A DNA stretch of 64,000 nucleotides from positions 2,418,001 through 2,482,000 of the forward strand of contig NZ_JAZHRV010000001.1 in NCBI RefSeq assembly GCF_036924595.1, read 5' to 3'. Origin of the DNA: Bradyrhizobium algeriense (lineage in GTDB: Bacteria; Pseudomonadota; Alphaproteobacteria; Rhizobiales; Xanthobacteraceae). The notes beneath the pieces are model-generated. The model did no database searches and was not told the origin of the DNA. It saw only the letters and a list, made by a program, of their open reading frames with translations. The position numbers were made by a program, and so were the translations under genes. Of this stretch, positions 18,438 to 26,373 are shown piece by piece (position 1 is the stretch's first letter; the number at the start of each line of letters is the position of its first letter).

Positions 18438-18482
18438 TTGTGCGTCGCACAATATTTCTTGACTTTATTGTGCGGTGCACAT
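18438..18482 (+). promoter_or_regulatory. Phasin promoter with two dyads flanking the -35 element (candidate PhaR operators)
   Basis: Two TTGTGC-N3-GCACA-type dyads, TTGTGCGTCGCACAA (18438-18452, perfect) and TTGTGCGGTGCACAT (18468-18482), have centres 30 bp apart and straddle a TTGACT -35 hexamer (18459-18464). A weak -10 would fall around 18481-18487. The shared core TGC-N3-GCA resembles the CTGC-N3-4-GCAG sites described for the PHA-responsive repressor PhaR. The phasin start codon is 70 bp downstream. The remaining DNA between 18156 and 18437 shows no gene. Confidence 0.6.
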
Positions 18483-18552
18483 ACAGGGATGACGTCAGGG
18501 GGCCGGGACCTCCCGGCAACCGGTTTATACCTGCAGTCTGGGAAAGGACTCC

Positions 18553-18894
18553 ATGATGGTCAAAGTTGAAGACATTCAGAACTACGGCAAAGAGCATCTC
18601 GAATCGGTTGCCGCTTCCGCGAGCAATCTGCAGAGCGGCGTTCAGGCGATCGCGACTGCCTATGGCGACTACGCCAAAAAGTCGTTCGAAGACACCAAGT
18701 CGTACGTTGAAAAGCTTTCCGGCGTGAAGTCGCTGGACAAGGCGCTCGAAGCGCAGACCGAATTCGCGCGCTCTTCCTACGAGACCTTCGTTGCGGAGTC
18801 GCAGAAGATCGCGGGGCTCTATACCGATCTCGCCAAGCAGACCTTCAAGCCCTACGAAGGCCTGGTCGCGAAGTTCACCCCGGCCGCGCACTAA
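18553..18894 (+). CDS. Phasin family protein (polyhydroxyalkanoate granule-associated)
   Basis: 113-residue amphipathic helical protein of the Phasin_2 type, which coats PHA granules and limits their size. The Ala-, Ser- and Lys-rich sequence has the characteristic heptad-like pattern, for example Y-G-D-Y-A-K-K-S-F-E and A-R-S-S-Y-E-T-F-V-A-E-S-Q-K-I, ending F-K-P-Y-E-G-L-V-A-K. An AAGGA ribosome binding site precedes the start; ATG 18553 and 18556 are both possible. It has its own promoter and a strong terminator, so it is monocistronic. Control by PhaR is inferred from the upstream dyads. phaR, phaC and phaZ are not in the window. Confidence 0.9.
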   Translation: MMVKVEDIQNYGKEHLESVAASASNLQSGVQAIATAYGDYAKKSFEDTKSYVEKLSGVKSLDKALEAQTEFARSSYETFVAESQKIAGLYTDLAKQTFKPYEGLVAKFTPAAH

Positions 18895-18929
18895 TTCGTT
18901 CGCGACCTGATACTTCGACAATGAATGAG

Positions 18930-18954
18930 CCCGGCCGCGACGGCCGGGTTTTTT
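18930..18954 (+). terminator. Intrinsic terminator of the phasin gene
   Basis: Stem CCCGGCCG (18930-18937) and CGGCCGGG (18941-18948) with loop CGA and a run of six T. It lies 35 bp after the phasin stop codon. Confidence 0.92.
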
Positions 18955-19047
18955 CGTGCGGCATTGCATCGCGATCCTTGGAAGAGCAGGGCACATGAAT
19001 CCTCGCTCTCGCGGCGCGAAGCGCCCGAGCTGTGGGTGATTTCATAC

Positions 19048-19178
19048 CCCTCTCCATCGTGAGAGGGCGCAGGGAAGACCGGGTGCGCGCTGCACCCGCG
19101 GTCTCGTGTGCAATATGCACAAAGAAGTGCGCACACGAGCATACAGGTCCAGCGGAGAGCATCCGGCCTTCCCTGCGC
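19048..19178. repeat. Structured intergenic repeat with nested inverted repeats
   Basis: The outer arms GCGCAGGGAAGACCGG (19067-19082) and CCGGCCTTCCCTGCGC (19163-19178) pair over 16 positions with one G-U wobble. They enclose GGGTGC/GCACCC (19081-19097) and CTCGTGTGC/GCACACGAG (19103-19139), which itself contains GCAC/GTGC (19117-19130). A CCCTCTC/GAGAGGG hairpin (19048-19067) abuts the outer arm. As RNA this would fold into a multibranched cloverleaf-like structure. I recall very similar sequence in many Bradyrhizobium intergenic regions, often mis-annotated as short proteins. The related-looking DNA continues to about 19470 without a credible gene. Confidence 0.65.
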
Positions 19179-19511
19179 AATGGTTTGACGGCTTATGGCG
19201 CGCTCTTCCCGGAGACGAATTCCTTTTGCCTCCGTCGCTGCCGGATTGACGACCCGACGAACCCGGTTGGATTCGATTAGCCTCCGCCAGCTTGACACCA
19301 GCCACGGGTGCCAGAACCACACGCTTTTGCCGTACGCAACAACGCCGCTCGTCCTGCGCGGATCGATCGCTCACAGCCCCAAGACCAAGCTTGAGGCCGC
19401 CCTGCAACGCCTCGCGCGCGCGGGCGCCATCGCGTCCACCGCAACCCGCACTCCACGTATCGTGACGTGTAATCCTCAAGTTCATTGCGAAAGCGCGCTG
19501 CTGGCGCTCGT

Positions 19512-19835
19512 ATGCGATGGACCTTCGACCGTTGGCGATTTCGGCTCGGCGCTCTGCGTCATGTGCCGACGCCAAAGACGTCGCCCGGTCCGTTGACGTC
19601 GAACTCGTGATAGATGTCTCCTATTCAATGGACATGGATGAACTTGCCGTTCAGCGCGAGGGCTATGCGCAGGCCATCGTTTCCAAGGAGTTTTTGCAGG
19701 CGCTGAAAACCGGCCCGAACGCAGGGTGGCCATAACGTATTTCGAATGATCGGCATCGAGCGACCAGAGGATCATCATTCCGTGGCGGGTGGGGCCGGAG
19801 TCCGCGGATGCCGTCGCCAATGAGTCCTCCGCCCG
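19512..19835 (+). pseudogene. Decayed DUF1194 (VWA-like) gene fragment
   Basis: From about 19592 the frame reads V-D-V-E-L-V-I-D-V-S-Y-S-M-D-M-D-E-L-A-V and onward to K-E-F-L-Q-A-L-K-T-G-P-N, the start of a DUF1194 domain, with what may be a degraded signal peptide from the ATG at 19512 or 19517. Near 19720 a one-base deletion shifts the frame; the next frame gives V-A-I-T-Y-F-E, then TGA where the family has Trp, then S-D-Q-R-I-I-I-P-W-R-V-G-P-E-S-A-D-A-V-A. Two or three residues also seem lost in D-V-S-Y and W-R-V-G. Homology fades after about 19835, so the gene is truncated as well. An intact copy may exist elsewhere. Confidence 0.75.
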
Positions 19836-20432
19836 TGCATTGAGCGGCACGCCTGCGGTAAGCGATTGCCACCATCGGGCGATCCCGATCGGCTGGGGCG
19901 CAGCCGTTCGGGGCATGCGAGTTAGCCTTGGTCTTCAGTTAGCCTTGGCCTTCAGAGCGGCAAAATCAAAAATCACAGGCGAGGGCATCAGACCGGTTCC
20001 GCCAACGACGGGTCAAAGCCGCTGCATTGCCAAGCCGGCCGCCAAAAGCGCCATCCTCAACGGCGGCTAAACGGGCCGCCGCCGTCCTTTGTCAAATCCG
20101 GCAGAAACGGTTAACCTTGGTCCGGATAGCCGAGCCGGGAATCGGGTCGGTCGCGGGTCGCGTCAGGGCAGCATGAGTGCGCTTGCGGCGGTCCGGCGGC
20201 AGACCCATATTCCAGGTGCCGATCCGGCCAATGGGTCGGACCGGGAGCGGCGATCTGGAAAAAAATGCATTGCTGGGTGCTTTGCGATGGCTCACGCCGG
20301 AGCCGATCGCGGGGCAGGTCAGGATGCGCTCTCCGGTCACCCCTTTTTATTTCGAACGCCTGGGCCATGTTGCAATCAACCTTCAAAGCTTGTCCGTCCG
20401 TGCCGGCAAAGTCAGCTGCTTCTGCTCCCCGA
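19836..20432. other. Gene-free stretch before clpS
   Basis: No convincing coding sequence on either strand. It contains a 17-bp tandem direct repeat with one mismatch, GTTAGCCTTGGTCTTCA (19921-19937) and GTTAGCCTTGGCCTTCA (19938-19954), and a hairpin CGGCGGC/GCCGCCG (20061-20081). The last 65 bp are in frame with clpS from an ATG at 20367 and could be its N-terminus. Confidence 0.5.
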
Positions 20433-20765
20433 ATGAGCAATGACGAGAACCGCAATCCCGGAACCAGTGGGCCGTCGACGTCGGTCATCACCAAGGTCAA
20501 GCCGAAGACCAAGCGTCCGAACCTGTATCGTGTCCTGATTCTGAACGACGACTACACGCCGATGGAGTTCGTCGTTCATGTGCTGGAGAAATTCTTCCAG
20601 AAGGACGCCGAAGCGGCCACCAAGATCATGCTCCATGTGCATCATCACGGGATCGGCGAGTGCGGCGTGTTCACCTACGAGATTGCCGAGACCAAGGTCA
20701 CGCAGGTGATGGATTTTGCGCGCAAGCACCAGCATCCCCTGCAATGCGTGATGGAAAAGAAATAG
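20433..20765 (+). CDS. clpS: ATP-dependent Clp protease adaptor ClpS
   Basis: N-end rule adaptor that delivers proteins with bulky N-terminal residues to ClpAP. 110 residues from ATG 20433; an in-frame ATG at 20367 would add 22 residues. A disordered N-terminal tail (1-30), needed to engage ClpA, precedes the core. The substrate-binding pocket motif [11 protein letters not shown] is followed by V-L-E-K-F-F and M-L-H-V-H-H-H-G, in which the His contacts the substrate alpha-amino group. It lies 265 bp upstream of clpA in the same direction, the usual arrangement. Confidence 0.95.
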   Translation: MSNDENRNPGTSGPSTSVITKVKPKTKRPNLYRVLILNDDYTPMEFVVHVLEKFFQKDAEAATKIMLHVHHHGIGECGVFTYEIAETKVTQVMDFARKHQHPLQCVMEKK

Positions 20766-21030
20766 CCGCGCACGGCTCTCGATCCGGCCGGAGAGAAGGA
20801 ACGGGTCTTGCATCATCGGCGTTGACGAAAGCCGATCGTATTCCCGGTAGATTTTCGGGGGAGGGTTGCGTGCCGTGAGGCGTGGTGGCGCGAATTTAGA
20901 GGAAAACCACGTTTGCGGAACCGGTCTTTCGCCACGATCGTAGGTAACTATATGACAGGGGAAGACGAAGGTTGTTGTTGCCTGACCGGGTAATGGCGAT
21001 CATGATGACCTGGGGCCACAGAGGACGAGA

Positions 21031-23442
21031 ATGCCAACTTTTTCCCAAAGCCTTGAACAATCCCTGCATCGTGCGCTGGCGATTGCAAACGAGCGGCATC
21101 ATCAATACGCGACGCTCGAACACCTTCTGCTGTCGCTGATCGATGACTCGGATGCGGCGGCGGTGATGCGCGCCTGCAGCGTCGATCTCGACAAGCTGCG
21201 CACGAGTCTCGTCAACTATCTCGAAACCGAATTCGAAAATCTGGTGACCGACGGCGCCGACGACGCCAAGCCGACCGCGGGCTTCCAGCGCGTGATCCAG
21301 CGCGCGGTGATTCATGTCCAGTCCTCAGGACGCGAAGAGGTGACGGGCGCCAACGTGCTGATCGCGATTTTCGCGGAGCGCGAAAGTCACGCCGCCTACT
21401 TCCTGCAGGAGCAGGACATGACGCGGTACGACGCGGTCAACTATATCAGCCACGGCATCGCCAAGCGGCCGGGCGTCTCCGAAGCGCGCCCCGTGCGCGG
21501 CGTCGACGAGGAAACCGAGACCAAGGGCACCGAGGACGCCAAGAAGAAGGGCGAGGCGCTCGAGACCTATTGCGTCAACCTCAACAAGAAGGCGCGTGAC
21601 GGCAAGATCGATCCGGTGATCGGGCGCAATTCCGAGATCAACCGCGCGATCCAGGTGCTGTGCCGCCGGCAGAAGAACAACCCGCTGTTCGTGGGCGAGG
21701 CCGGCGTCGGCAAGACCGCGATCGCGGAAGGGCTCGCCAAGCGCATCGTCGATTCCGAAGTACCGGAAGTGCTGGCGGCGGCCACCGTGTTCTCGCTCGA
21801 CATGGGCACGCTGCTCGCAGGCACCCGCTACCGCGGCGATTTCGAGGAGCGGTTGAAGCAGGTGCTGAAGGAGCTGGAGGCGCATCCGAACGCCATCCTG
21901 TTCATCGATGAAATCCACACCGTGATCGGCGCCGGCGCCACCTCCGGCGGCGCGATGGACGCATCCAATTTGCTCAAGCCGGCGCTCGCCTCCGGCACGA
22001 TCCGCTGCATGGGTTCCACGACGTACAAGGAATACCGCCAGCATTTCGAGAAGGACCGCGCGCTGGTGCGCCGGTTCCAGAAGATCGACATCAACGAGCC
22101 GACGGTGGAAGACGCGATCGCGATCCTGAAGGGTCTGAAGCCCTATTTCGAGGATTACCACCGGCTGAGATACACCAATGAGGCGATCGAGGCGGCCGTG
22201 CAGCTCTCCTCGCGCTACATCCACGACCGCAAGCTGCCGGACAAGGCGATCGACGTGATCGATGAGTCCGGCGCGGCGCAGATGCTGGTGGCCGAGAACA
22301 AGCGCAAGAAGACCATCGGCATCAAGGAGATCGAGACCACGATCGCGACCATGGCGCGGATTCCGCCCAAGAGCGTGTCAAAGAACGATGCCGAGGTGCT
22401 GAAGCATCTCGAGCAGACGCTCAAGCGCGTGGTGTTCGGTCAGGACAAGGCGATCGAGTCGCTGTCGGCGTCGATCAAACTGGCGCGCGCCGGCCTGCGC
22501 GAGCCGGAGAAGCCGATCGGCTCCTATCTGTTCTCCGGTCCGACCGGCGTCGGCAAGACCGAAGTCGCCAAACAGCTTGCGGCCTCGCTCGGCGTCGAGC
22601 TGCTTCGCTTCGACATGTCCGAATACATGGAGCGGCACACGGTGTCGCGCCTGATCGGCGCGCCTCCCGGTTATGTCGGCTTCGACCAGGGCGGCCTGCT
22701 GACCGACGGCGTGGACCAGCACCCGCATTGCGTGGTGCTGCTCGACGAAATCGAGAAGGCGCATCCGGATCTCTACAACGTGCTGCTGCAGATCATGGAT
22801 CACGGCCGGCTCACCGACCATAACGGCAAGCAGGTCAATTTCCGCAACGTGATCCTGATCATGACCACGAACGCGGGCGCCGCCGACCTCGCGCGCCAGG
22901 CTTTCGGCTTCACGCGCAACAAGCGGGAAGGCGACGACCACGAAGCGATCAACCGCCAGTTCGCACCGGAATTCCGCAACCGGCTGGATGCGATCGTTTC
23001 GTTCGCCCATCTCAATGCCGATGTCATCGGCATGGTGGTGGAGAAGTTCGTCCTCCAGCTCGAGGCGCAGCTTGCCGACCGCGACGTCACCATCGAGTTG
23101 TCGGAGACCGCCAAAGCCTGGCTGATCGAACATGGTTACGACGAGCAGATGGGTGCGCGTCCGATGGCGCGCGTGATCCAGGAGCACATCAAGAAGCCGT
23201 TGGCGGACGAGGTGCTGTTCGGTCACCTCAAGGGCGGCGGCCACGTCCGCGTCGTGCTGGTCAAGGATGAGGCGAGCGCGGAAGCCAAGGACAAGATCGG
23301 CTTCGAGTTCGTCGAGGGACCGGTCACGCCGAAGCCGGAAAAGTTGCCCGGCGCCCGCAGGCGCAAGCCGAAACCGGGCGGCCCCAACGGCGGCGGCGGG
23401 TCCAAGGGACCGGCCTCAAAGGGCCCGCTGGTCAAGGTGTAA
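21031..23442 (+). CDS. clpA: ATP-dependent Clp protease ATP-binding subunit ClpA
   Basis: Hexameric AAA+ unfoldase that feeds substrates to ClpP. 803 residues: double Clp-N repeat (1-145), AAA-1 with Walker A G-E-A-G-V-G-K-T at 222-229, AAA-2 with G-P-T-G-V-G-K-T at 503-510, and a D2-small domain. The ClpP-docking loop tripeptide appears as F-G-F in [10 protein letters not shown], where many ClpA have I-G-F/L. After the D2 domain there is a basic, Gly/Pro-rich tail of about 40 residues ([11 protein letters not shown]) that E. coli ClpA does not have. A GAGGACGAG ribosome binding site precedes ATG 21031. A terminator follows. Confidence 0.96.
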   Translation: MPTFSQSLEQSLHRALAIANERHHQYATLEHLLLSLIDDSDAAAVMRACSVDLDKLRTSLVNYLETEFENLVTDGADDAKPTAGFQRVIQRAVIHVQSSGREEVTGANVLIAIFAERESHAAYFLQEQDMTRYDAVNYISHGIAKRPGVSEARPVRGVDEETETKGTEDAKKKGEALETYCVNLNKKARDGKIDPVIGRNSEINRAIQVLCRRQKNNPLFVGEAGVGKTAIAEGLAKRIVDSEVPEVLAAATVFSLDMGTLLAGTRYRGDFEERLKQVLKELEAHPNAILFIDEIHTVIGAGATSGGAMDASNLLKPALASGTIRCMGSTTYKEYRQHFEKDRALVRRFQKIDINEPTVEDAIAILKGLKPYFEDYHRLRYTNEAIEAAVQLSSRYIHDRKLPDKAIDVIDESGAAQMLVAENKRKKTIGIKEIETTIATMARIPPKSVSKNDAEVLKHLEQTLKRVVFGQDKAIESLSASIKLARAGLREPEKPIGSYLFSGPTGVGKTEVAKQLAASLGVELLRFDMSEYMERHTVSRLIGAPPGYVGFDQGGLLTDGVDQHPHCVVLLDEIEKAHPDLYNVLLQIMDHGRLTDHNGKQVNFRNVILIMTTNAGAADLARQAFGFTRNKREGDDHEAINRQFAPEFRNRLDAIVSFAHLNADVIGMVVEKFVLQLEAQLADRDVTIELSETAKAWLIEHGYDEQMGARPMARVIQEHIKKPLADEVLFGHLKGGGHVRVVLVKDEASAEAKDKIGFEFVEGPVTPKPEKLPGARRRKPKPGGPNGGGGSKGPASKGPLVKV

Positions 23443-23464
23443 GCGGCCGCAATCCAAAACGAAG

Positions 23465-23495
23465 AGCCGGCGTGTCGCAAGACCGCCGGCTTTTT
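23465..23495 (+). terminator. Intrinsic terminator after clpA
   Basis: Stem AGCCGGCG (23465-23472) and CGCCGGCT (23484-23491) followed by a T run. It separates clpA from the convergent DUF1737 gene, whose stop codon is at 23501. Confidence 0.88.
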
Positions 23496-23500
23496 GATGC

Positions 23501-23686
23501 CTAACTGCCCGGCCAGACCAGCGCTTGGCCGGCCACGACGTATTCACCGTTGAATGTCAGGGAAGGCGAGCCATACAGCACGTAGCCGAGCTCAATTGCC
23601 TCCGAAACGCGTCGGCAGAACGAAGCATCGTCCTTGCCGGTCAGGAGCCGATAGACGGGCAGGCCATCTGGCGGTTTTGAAGACAT
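23501..23686 (-). CDS. DUF1737 family small protein
   Basis: 61 residues from ATG 23686. The family pattern is clear: V-Y-R-L-L-T-G-K-D-D then F-C-R-R-V-S-E-A and L-G-Y-V-L-Y-G-S-P-S-L-T-F-N-G. No function is known for DUF1737. It lies 5 bp downstream of the PilZ gene on the same strand, so the two are probably cotranscribed. Confidence 0.85.
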   Translation of the reverse strand: MSSKPPDGLPVYRLLTGKDDASFCRRVSEAIELGYVLYGSPSLTFNGEYVVAGQALVWPGS

Positions 23687-23691
23687 GGCGC

Positions 23692-24048
23692 TCAGCGCTC
23701 GCCGAGCAATTCGTCGATCTGGCGCTGCAGCTGCAGCTTCTTGATCTCGCTTCTGCGCAGCCGCTCCCCGAGATCGGAGACCGGCTCGGCCGGGCTTTCC
23801 GCCTTGAAGGCGACGCCGACGAAATTGTCGCGCCACCAGACCACCTTGGCAAGGAAGGAGCGGCCCTTGCGTGCGATGCGCAGCGAGAGCTGCTCTTTCG
23901 GCAATTGGAGGTCATTGCTGAATTCGATGGTCGCGCCGTTGTCGGAGATGTTGCGGACGATGCATTCGCGCGTCGCGCCGTGTTCACCGATCTCGGCGAC
24001 GCCGCCATACATCACCTTGTCGCGCACGCTCTCGCGCCGGTCCCGCAT
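23692..24048 (-). CDS. PilZ-domain protein
   Basis: 118 residues with a PilZ domain (about 3-90), a family that includes c-di-GMP receptors. R-D-R-R-E-S-V-R-D-K at the N-terminus resembles the R-x3-R part of the c-di-GMP site, and I-S-D-N-G-A-T-I-E-F resembles the D/N-x-S-x-x-G part (here N-I-S-D-N-G-A). A short charged coiled-coil-like C-terminus follows (90-118). Whether it still binds c-di-GMP is uncertain, since many alphaproteobacterial PilZ proteins of this size carry altered sites. The ATG at 24048 aligns with the family start. Confidence 0.87.
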   Translation of the reverse strand: MRDRRESVRDKVMYGGVAEIGEHGATRECIVRNISDNGATIEFSNDLQLPKEQLSLRIARKGRSFLAKVVWWRDNFVGVAFKAESPAEPVSDLGERLRRSEIKKLQLQRQIDELLGER

Positions 24049-24285
24049 TGAATGTCTCCCAACAAAGAGGGAGACTTTTACCCGGCTTTGTGCCGCGTAA
24101 AAGACCGGCTGACGCAAAATGCGGCATTAACGTAAATTAACGGCGGTTCCGATGGCGCCGATTTCGGGACAATTGCAGCGCAAAAAAGGCCGCGTGCTGC
24201 GCTGGAACCGCGGATCCACCTGCCAGCCGTGATCGTTTTGATTAACGTTTTTCACCGCCCTGCGCGCTCTCGGATTGCAACTGCC

Positions 24286-25251
24286 ATGCAAAGAGCCCGA
24301 TTTCTTCGCGCCCTGTGCTGCACGGTGTCGCTTTTGTCCTCGGTTGCGCCTGCCTGCGCCGAGGACGCGGATGAGGCTAACCAGTCAAGCGTCGAGCCAC
24401 GCGCGATACCGGCCCCGAAGCCGGCTGACGGAACGCGGGAGAGCGACACGCGCGAGGCGATGTGCCTGATGATCGAGTCGGCCGCGAAAGCCTCGAGCCT
24501 GCCGCTGGAGTTTTTCGCCCGCGTGATCTGGCAGGAGAGCCGCTTCCGCTCCGACGCGATCGGGCCGGTGACGCGCAGCGGCCAGCGCGCGCAGGGGATT
24601 GCGCAGTTCATGCCGGGCACCGCGAGCGAGCGCGGCCTGCTCGATCCGTTCAGTCCCGTGCAGGCGCTGCCCAAATCGGCGGAGTTCCTGGCCGAGCTGC
24701 GCGACCAGTTCGGCAATCTCGGATTGGCGGCCGCGGCGTATAACGCCGGCCCGCGCCGAGTTCAGGAGTGGCTCGCAGGTACCGGCGGGATGCCGCAGGA
24801 GACGCGCAGCTACGTTATCGCCATCACGGGCTCCACCGTCGAGGATTGGGCAAGTGCGCAGAAGGGCGGCAGGACGCCGGAGCGGATACCGACGTCGAGC
24901 TGTCGCGACTTGATGGCGCTGTTGAAGCAGGCGCCCAGTCCCTTCATCACCGAACTCGAGAACCGCATCACGCTCGGTGCCGCCAAAGTGTGGGGCGTGC
25001 AGCTAGCCGCCGGCTTCAGCCGCGACAAGGCGCTCGCGATGTACGCCCGTGCCATCAAGCGGCTCAGCGCCGTGATCGGCGACCAGGATCCGAGCCTGCT
25101 CTCATCGGTGATGCGCAGCCGCGGCACGCGTGCCTTCTACCAGGTCCGGATCGGCGCCGACACGCGGCCCGCCGCCGACGATCTCTGCAACCGCATCCGC
25201 AAAGCGGGCGGCGCGTGCTTCGTGCTGCGCAACAGGGGCGTGCCGGGGTGA
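24286..25251 (+). CDS. Lytic transglycosylase (SLT domain) with SPOR-like C-terminus
   Basis: 321 residues, exported (hydrophobic residues about 5-22, cleavage near A-C-A-E). The SLT catalytic domain (about 65-205) has the catalytic Glu in W-Q-E-S-R-F-R, then G-I-A-Q-F-M-P-G-T-A and A-A-Y-N-A-G-P-R-R-V. It cleaves the glycan strand with anhydro-sugar formation. The C-terminal 70 residues end F-Y-Q-V-R-I-G-A-D-T-R then C-F-V-L-R-N, like a SPOR domain, which suggests septal targeting. ATG 24286 places the signal peptide correctly; the frame is open 19 codons further upstream from a GTG. Confidence 0.9.
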   Translation: MQRARFLRALCCTVSLLSSVAPACAEDADEANQSSVEPRAIPAPKPADGTRESDTREAMCLMIESAAKASSLPLEFFARVIWQESRFRSDAIGPVTRSGQRAQGIAQFMPGTASERGLLDPFSPVQALPKSAEFLAELRDQFGNLGLAAAAYNAGPRRVQEWLAGTGGMPQETRSYVIAITGSTVEDWASAQKGGRTPERIPTSSCRDLMALLKQAPSPFITELENRITLGAAKVWGVQLAAGFSRDKALAMYARAIKRLSAVIGDQDPSLLSSVMRSRGTRAFYQVRIGADTRPAADDLCNRIRKAGGACFVLRNRGVPG

Positions 25252-25269
25252 GGGATCGTAGGATCGTAG

Positions 25270-25335
25270 CCGGATGAGCGTAGCGATATCCGGGGTAGCG
25301 TTAGAGTTATTCCGGATATCGCTGTGCTCATCCGG
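25270..25335. repeat. Imperfect inverted repeat of an intergenic palindromic family
   Basis: A 24-bp left arm at 25270-25293 (begins CCGGATGAGCGTAGCG) and a 24-bp right arm at 25312-25335 (begins CCGGATATCGCTGTGC) are complementary at 22 of 24 positions, with an 18-bp spacer. It starts 18 bp after the transglycosylase stop. I associate this motif with dispersed repeats in Bradyrhizobium genomes. It may also act as a terminator-like hairpin, though no T run follows. Confidence 0.75.
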
Positions 25336-25379
25336 ACCAGGGACTTGCAAAGTCATTTGCGCTGTTCGAAGCTTTCAGG

Positions 25380-25877
25380 ATGTCCCGATTACATTGGATT
25401 GAGTTATCTGCGGCCGGGCGGATAGCGATTTCCGCTCGCCCCCGCGCCGATGATTGGCTGGAGACGGAGATCGGCGAGTGGAAGGCTTCCGGCCTGAATA
25501 TGGTCGTAAGCCTTCTCGAACGTGATGAGGTGTCCGAGCTTGGATTGCTACGCGAAGCCGAGCTTTGCCGATCGAGCGGGATCGAATTTCTGTCCTTTCC
25601 GATTCCAGACCGCGGCGTGGCTGAAAACGGGGCCGACGTGTTGCAGATCGCGAGTTCTATAGCCAGCGGCATTGCTAACGGCCGCTCCGTAGCGATTCAT
25701 TGTCGTGCAGGGATCGGCAGGTCATCCATGATCGCGGCATGTGCGCTGATCTGCTCAGGAATCGAGGCCAATGATGCGCTCGCGCGGATCAAAGCCGCGC
25801 GCGGCCTGACGGTGCCGGATACCGATGAGCAGCGCGACTGGATTATGGCCTTTGGCAAAACGTACGAGAGACAGTAG
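25380..25877 (+). CDS. Dual-specificity/tyrosine phosphatase family protein
   Basis: 165 residues, cytoplasmic. The P-loop is H107-C108-R-A-G-I-G-R114-S, the cysteine phosphatase signature; the upstream P-I-P-D-R-G supplies a plausible general acid, Asp77. The protein has the compact size of atypical dual-specificity phosphatases/PTP-like proteins and no other domain. It stands between a palindromic repeat and a broken permease gene. The substrate (phosphoprotein, phosphoinositide or other) is unknown. Confidence 0.85.
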   Translation: MSRLHWIELSAAGRIAISARPRADDWLETEIGEWKASGLNMVVSLLERDEVSELGLLREAELCRSSGIEFLSFPIPDRGVAENGADVLQIASSIASGIANGRSVAIHCRAGIGRSSMIAACALICSGIEANDALARIKAARGLTVPDTDEQRDWIMAFGKTYERQ

Positions 25878-25971
25878 ACTCGATCTCGCCTTTGACTGCG
25901 ACAAATGCAAAGCGTTTGCGCAAGGGAGCGCCAGCGACGGAGCAATCCATCCCTCGGCTTGCGGGCGCGCG

Positions 25972-26314
25972 AGCGAGTTTTTTGGCAGCCCGCACGCGCT
26001 GCTGGTTCTGGTGCTCGCAGGCTTCCTGCCCAACGAGGTCTGGCGGATGGCCGGGCTGTAGTTCGGCGCCGGCGTCGACGAGGGGTCGGAAGTTCTGGTG
26101 TGGGTGAGGGCGGTGGCGACCGCGATCCTCGCCGGCGTCATCGCCCAGATCCTGGTGCAGCCGCCGGGCGCGCTGGCCGGCGTGCCGGACTGGCTGCGCT
26201 ACAGCGCGGTTGCGGCGGGGGCTTTGCGATCTTCATGCTAACGCGACGCTCGATCTTTGCCGGCGTGGTCTGCGGCGAGATCGTGTTGCTGGCCGGGAAA
26301 TGGTGGCTCGGTTG
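25972..26314 (+). pseudogene. Broken AzlD-family (branched-chain amino acid export) gene
   Basis: The conceptual protein begins S-E-F-F-G-S-P-H-A-L-L-V-L-V-L-A-G-F and reads as an AzlD-like hydrophobic protein of about 113 residues, ending G-E-I-V-L-L-A-G-K-W-W-L-G. Three lesions are seen: the expected start codon is GCG (25969-25971), a TAG at 26059-26061 replaces the conserved Trp after M-A-G-L, and a one-G loss near 26218 shifts the frame so that the last 32 residues are in the next frame. The rest of the protein is well preserved, so the decay is recent. No azlC partner adjoins. Alternative: sequencing errors, though three in one gene would be unusual. Confidence 0.82.
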
Positions 26315-26373
26315 ATTGCAGGCGGCGGATAATCCGCTACTGTCCGCCGCATAAGAAACGCCGAGGAAACGAA

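Noticed and set aside
19042..19575. Apparent minus-strand protein of 177 codons in the gene-poor gap
   Set aside because: It overlaps the folded repeat; the translation is of the kind repeatedly mis-annotated from this repeat family and has no protein-like pattern.
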